DNA of 6,593 nt from UBA6921 sp031363085 (lineage in GTDB: Bacteria > Pseudomonadota > Gammaproteobacteria > SG8-11). Below the pieces are notes generated by a model, which was not told where the DNA came from, did no database searches, and saw nothing but the letters and a program-made list of their open reading frames with translations. The stretch covers positions 1 to 6,593 of the forward strand of contig JANLTU010000023.1 in the NCBI GenBank assembly GCA_031363085.1. The letters run 5' to 3'. Below are positions 5,524-6,593 of the stretch, one piece after another; position 1 is the first letter of the stretch; every line of letters starts with the position of its first letter. The translations under genes were made by a program, and so were the position numbers.

Positions 5524-6593
5524 TCAGAACGTATGTGCCGCGTGGCTGCCCAGGTTGTATTCCACCTGCAACCACAGCGCGTTGACGGTTTTATCCAGAT
5601 GCTCGGCGGCGTCGTGATCCAGTTGCAACCGCAGCTTGCTGTATTCGGTGGGATACCAAGTCAGGTTGGTGGCGACGCGCCGGCGCGCATCACGCAACGG
5701 GTCGCTGTGATTAGCGCCGTTGCCATCGGCACGCTCCCAACGCAGCCCGGCAACCCAGCCGGGCTGAAAGCCCCATAAGGCTTGCGTGTAGCCACCCCAA
5801 TCGTTCAGCGCTTCATGCTCAGCACTACCGGCATCGCCCGCTTGGTAACGGCGCTGAATAAGCTCGGACTGCCATGCCACAAACGGAAAGCCGCGCTGGT
5901 TTTGCAGCGGCGTCCATTTGAGATACGCGTCGGCGCCGTAGATGCGGGTGGTAGTGTCGCTCCCGGTGGCGTTGGGTCCGTTCAGACCAGAGAGCCCAAG
6001 GTTGACACTTACCGCATCGCCCACGTCGAAGCCGTTTAGCCAGCGCAGCAAATACAACATGCGGCGTGTAGTGCGACCTTGCAGCGTGTGCACCATCCCA
6101 ATCTTCTCGCCTAGTACAGACATGAAGCTGGTGGTGGTTGGGCCACTGGCATTCTGTGCCCCTAGATAGAGCTCTGAGTACCACGGCGTGGGCGTCAGCC
6201 ACGACAGGCGTGCGCCCTGGCTGCGCAATCCATCCGGGCCGAATACACGATTAAGCATCACCGGCTGATCGACAAAGGCCCAAGTGTGCGGATGGGTGGG
6301 GTTTTGCCGCCCGAACTCGGTAAAAAATTGCCCCACCTTGACTTGCACGCCGCCGGGCAGACCGCGCGTCAACGCGTAGGCTTCTTCCAACTCCACCGCC
6401 GTGCTACCGGCATCATCGATCTGCAACACGATGTTGGCCTGCGCATCCAGATAGGGGTCGACGGCACCGCCCAAGGTCAGCTCGACATTTTGCACCGTGA
6501 AGCCATTACGGCGGGGATCATGCCCCCCGCCTTGTAATTCCTGCACCGTTTTATCGGCTTCGCTCGCCGTGCCAAACGCAAACAAACTGGACA
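5524..6593 (-). CDS. Outer-membrane beta-barrel porin linked to metal ABC transport (5' partial)
   Basis: The frame is open to the window edge, so the signal peptide and first strands lie outside; 355 residues are present. A TTG at 6585 could be read as a start, but the frame continues upstream and no signal peptide follows, so the gene is treated as partial. The sequence alternates polar and hydrophobic residues in strands (GFTVQNVELTLGG, DAQANIVLQID, VQVKVGQFF) and ends in Phe (HAAHTF), typical of BamA-inserted barrels. The block GQFFTEFGR followed by PTHPHTW and VDQPVMLNRVFG (about fragment residues 87-118) matches my memory of porin-like proteins often annotated as zinc-regulated or TonB-dependent outer-membrane proteins. 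No TonB box or plug is visible in this part. A role in letting metal into the periplasm is inferred from the binding-protein gene 63 bp downstream. Confidence 0.85.
   Translation of the reverse strand, partial: SSLFAFGTASEADKTVQELQGGGHDPRRNGFTVQNVELTLGGAVDPYLDAQANIVLQIDDAGSTAVELEEAYALTRGLPGGVQVKVGQFFTEFGRQNPTHPHTWAFVDQPVMLNRVFGPDGLRSQGARLSWLTPTPWYSELYLGAQNASGPTTTSFMSVLGEKIGMVHTLQGRTTRRMLYLLRWLNGFDVGDAVSVNLGLSGLNGPNATGSDTTTRIYGADAYLKWTPLQNQRGFPFVAWQSELIQRRYQAGDAGSAEHEALNDWGGYTQALWGFQPGWVAGLRWERADGNGANHSDPLRDARRRVATNLTWYPTEYSKLRLQLDHDAAEHLDKTVNALWLQVEYNLGSHAAHTF

Noticed and set aside
1..6593. CRISPR array, tRNA or rRNA genes
   Set aside because: No regularly spaced short direct repeats, cloverleaf or conserved rRNA segment was seen; the periodicity at 419-3199 is coding (ankyrin repeats).

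Overview
The window reads as a stretch of a moderately GC-rich proteobacterial chromosome, probably Gammaproteobacteria or a near relative. The grounds are a CspA-type cold-shock protein, Shine-Dalgarno-led genes, and a zinc-type ABC uptake operon beginning with an outer-membrane porin. Taxonomy is inferred from protein style only. All five protein genes lie on the minus strand, so transcription runs from high to low coordinates.

From right to left: 6593-5524 is the 3' part of a beta-barrel outer-membrane protein gene whose 5' end lies outside the window. After 63 bp comes a ZnuA-like periplasmic metal-binding protein (5460-4549). Its stop codon overlaps the ATG of an ABC-3 family metal permease (4549-3653). 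These three form a probable metal (zinc-like) import operon spanning outer membrane, periplasm and inner membrane. No ABC ATPase gene is in the window. A promoter just downstream of the permease (3623-3596) precedes a 68-aa cold-shock protein gene (3528-3322). That gene ends in a small hairpin across its stop codon and then a strong rho-independent terminator (3286-3255). Next is a 926-aa gene (3199-419) for an exported protein with a signal peptide, Sel1-like repeats and about 22 ankyrin repeats.

The first 407 bases hold no convincing gene. They form a giant imperfect palindrome with arms 1-199 and 210-407 around a 10-base loop, ending 11 bases from the stop codon of the ankyrin gene. The outer 63 bases of the two arms are identical. 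The inner parts differ at 11 substitutions, 10 of them transitions, plus one indel near base 96 and a 2-base bulge near the loop. This is the least explained structure here. It could be a MITE-like or other dispersed hairpin element, or it could be tied to a contig end.

The remaining gaps are short: 3200-3254 (leader of the ankyrin gene, weak ribosome-binding site, no clear promoter), 3529-3652 (csp promoter and leader) and 5461-5523 (ribosome-binding site of the binding-protein gene, no terminator seen).
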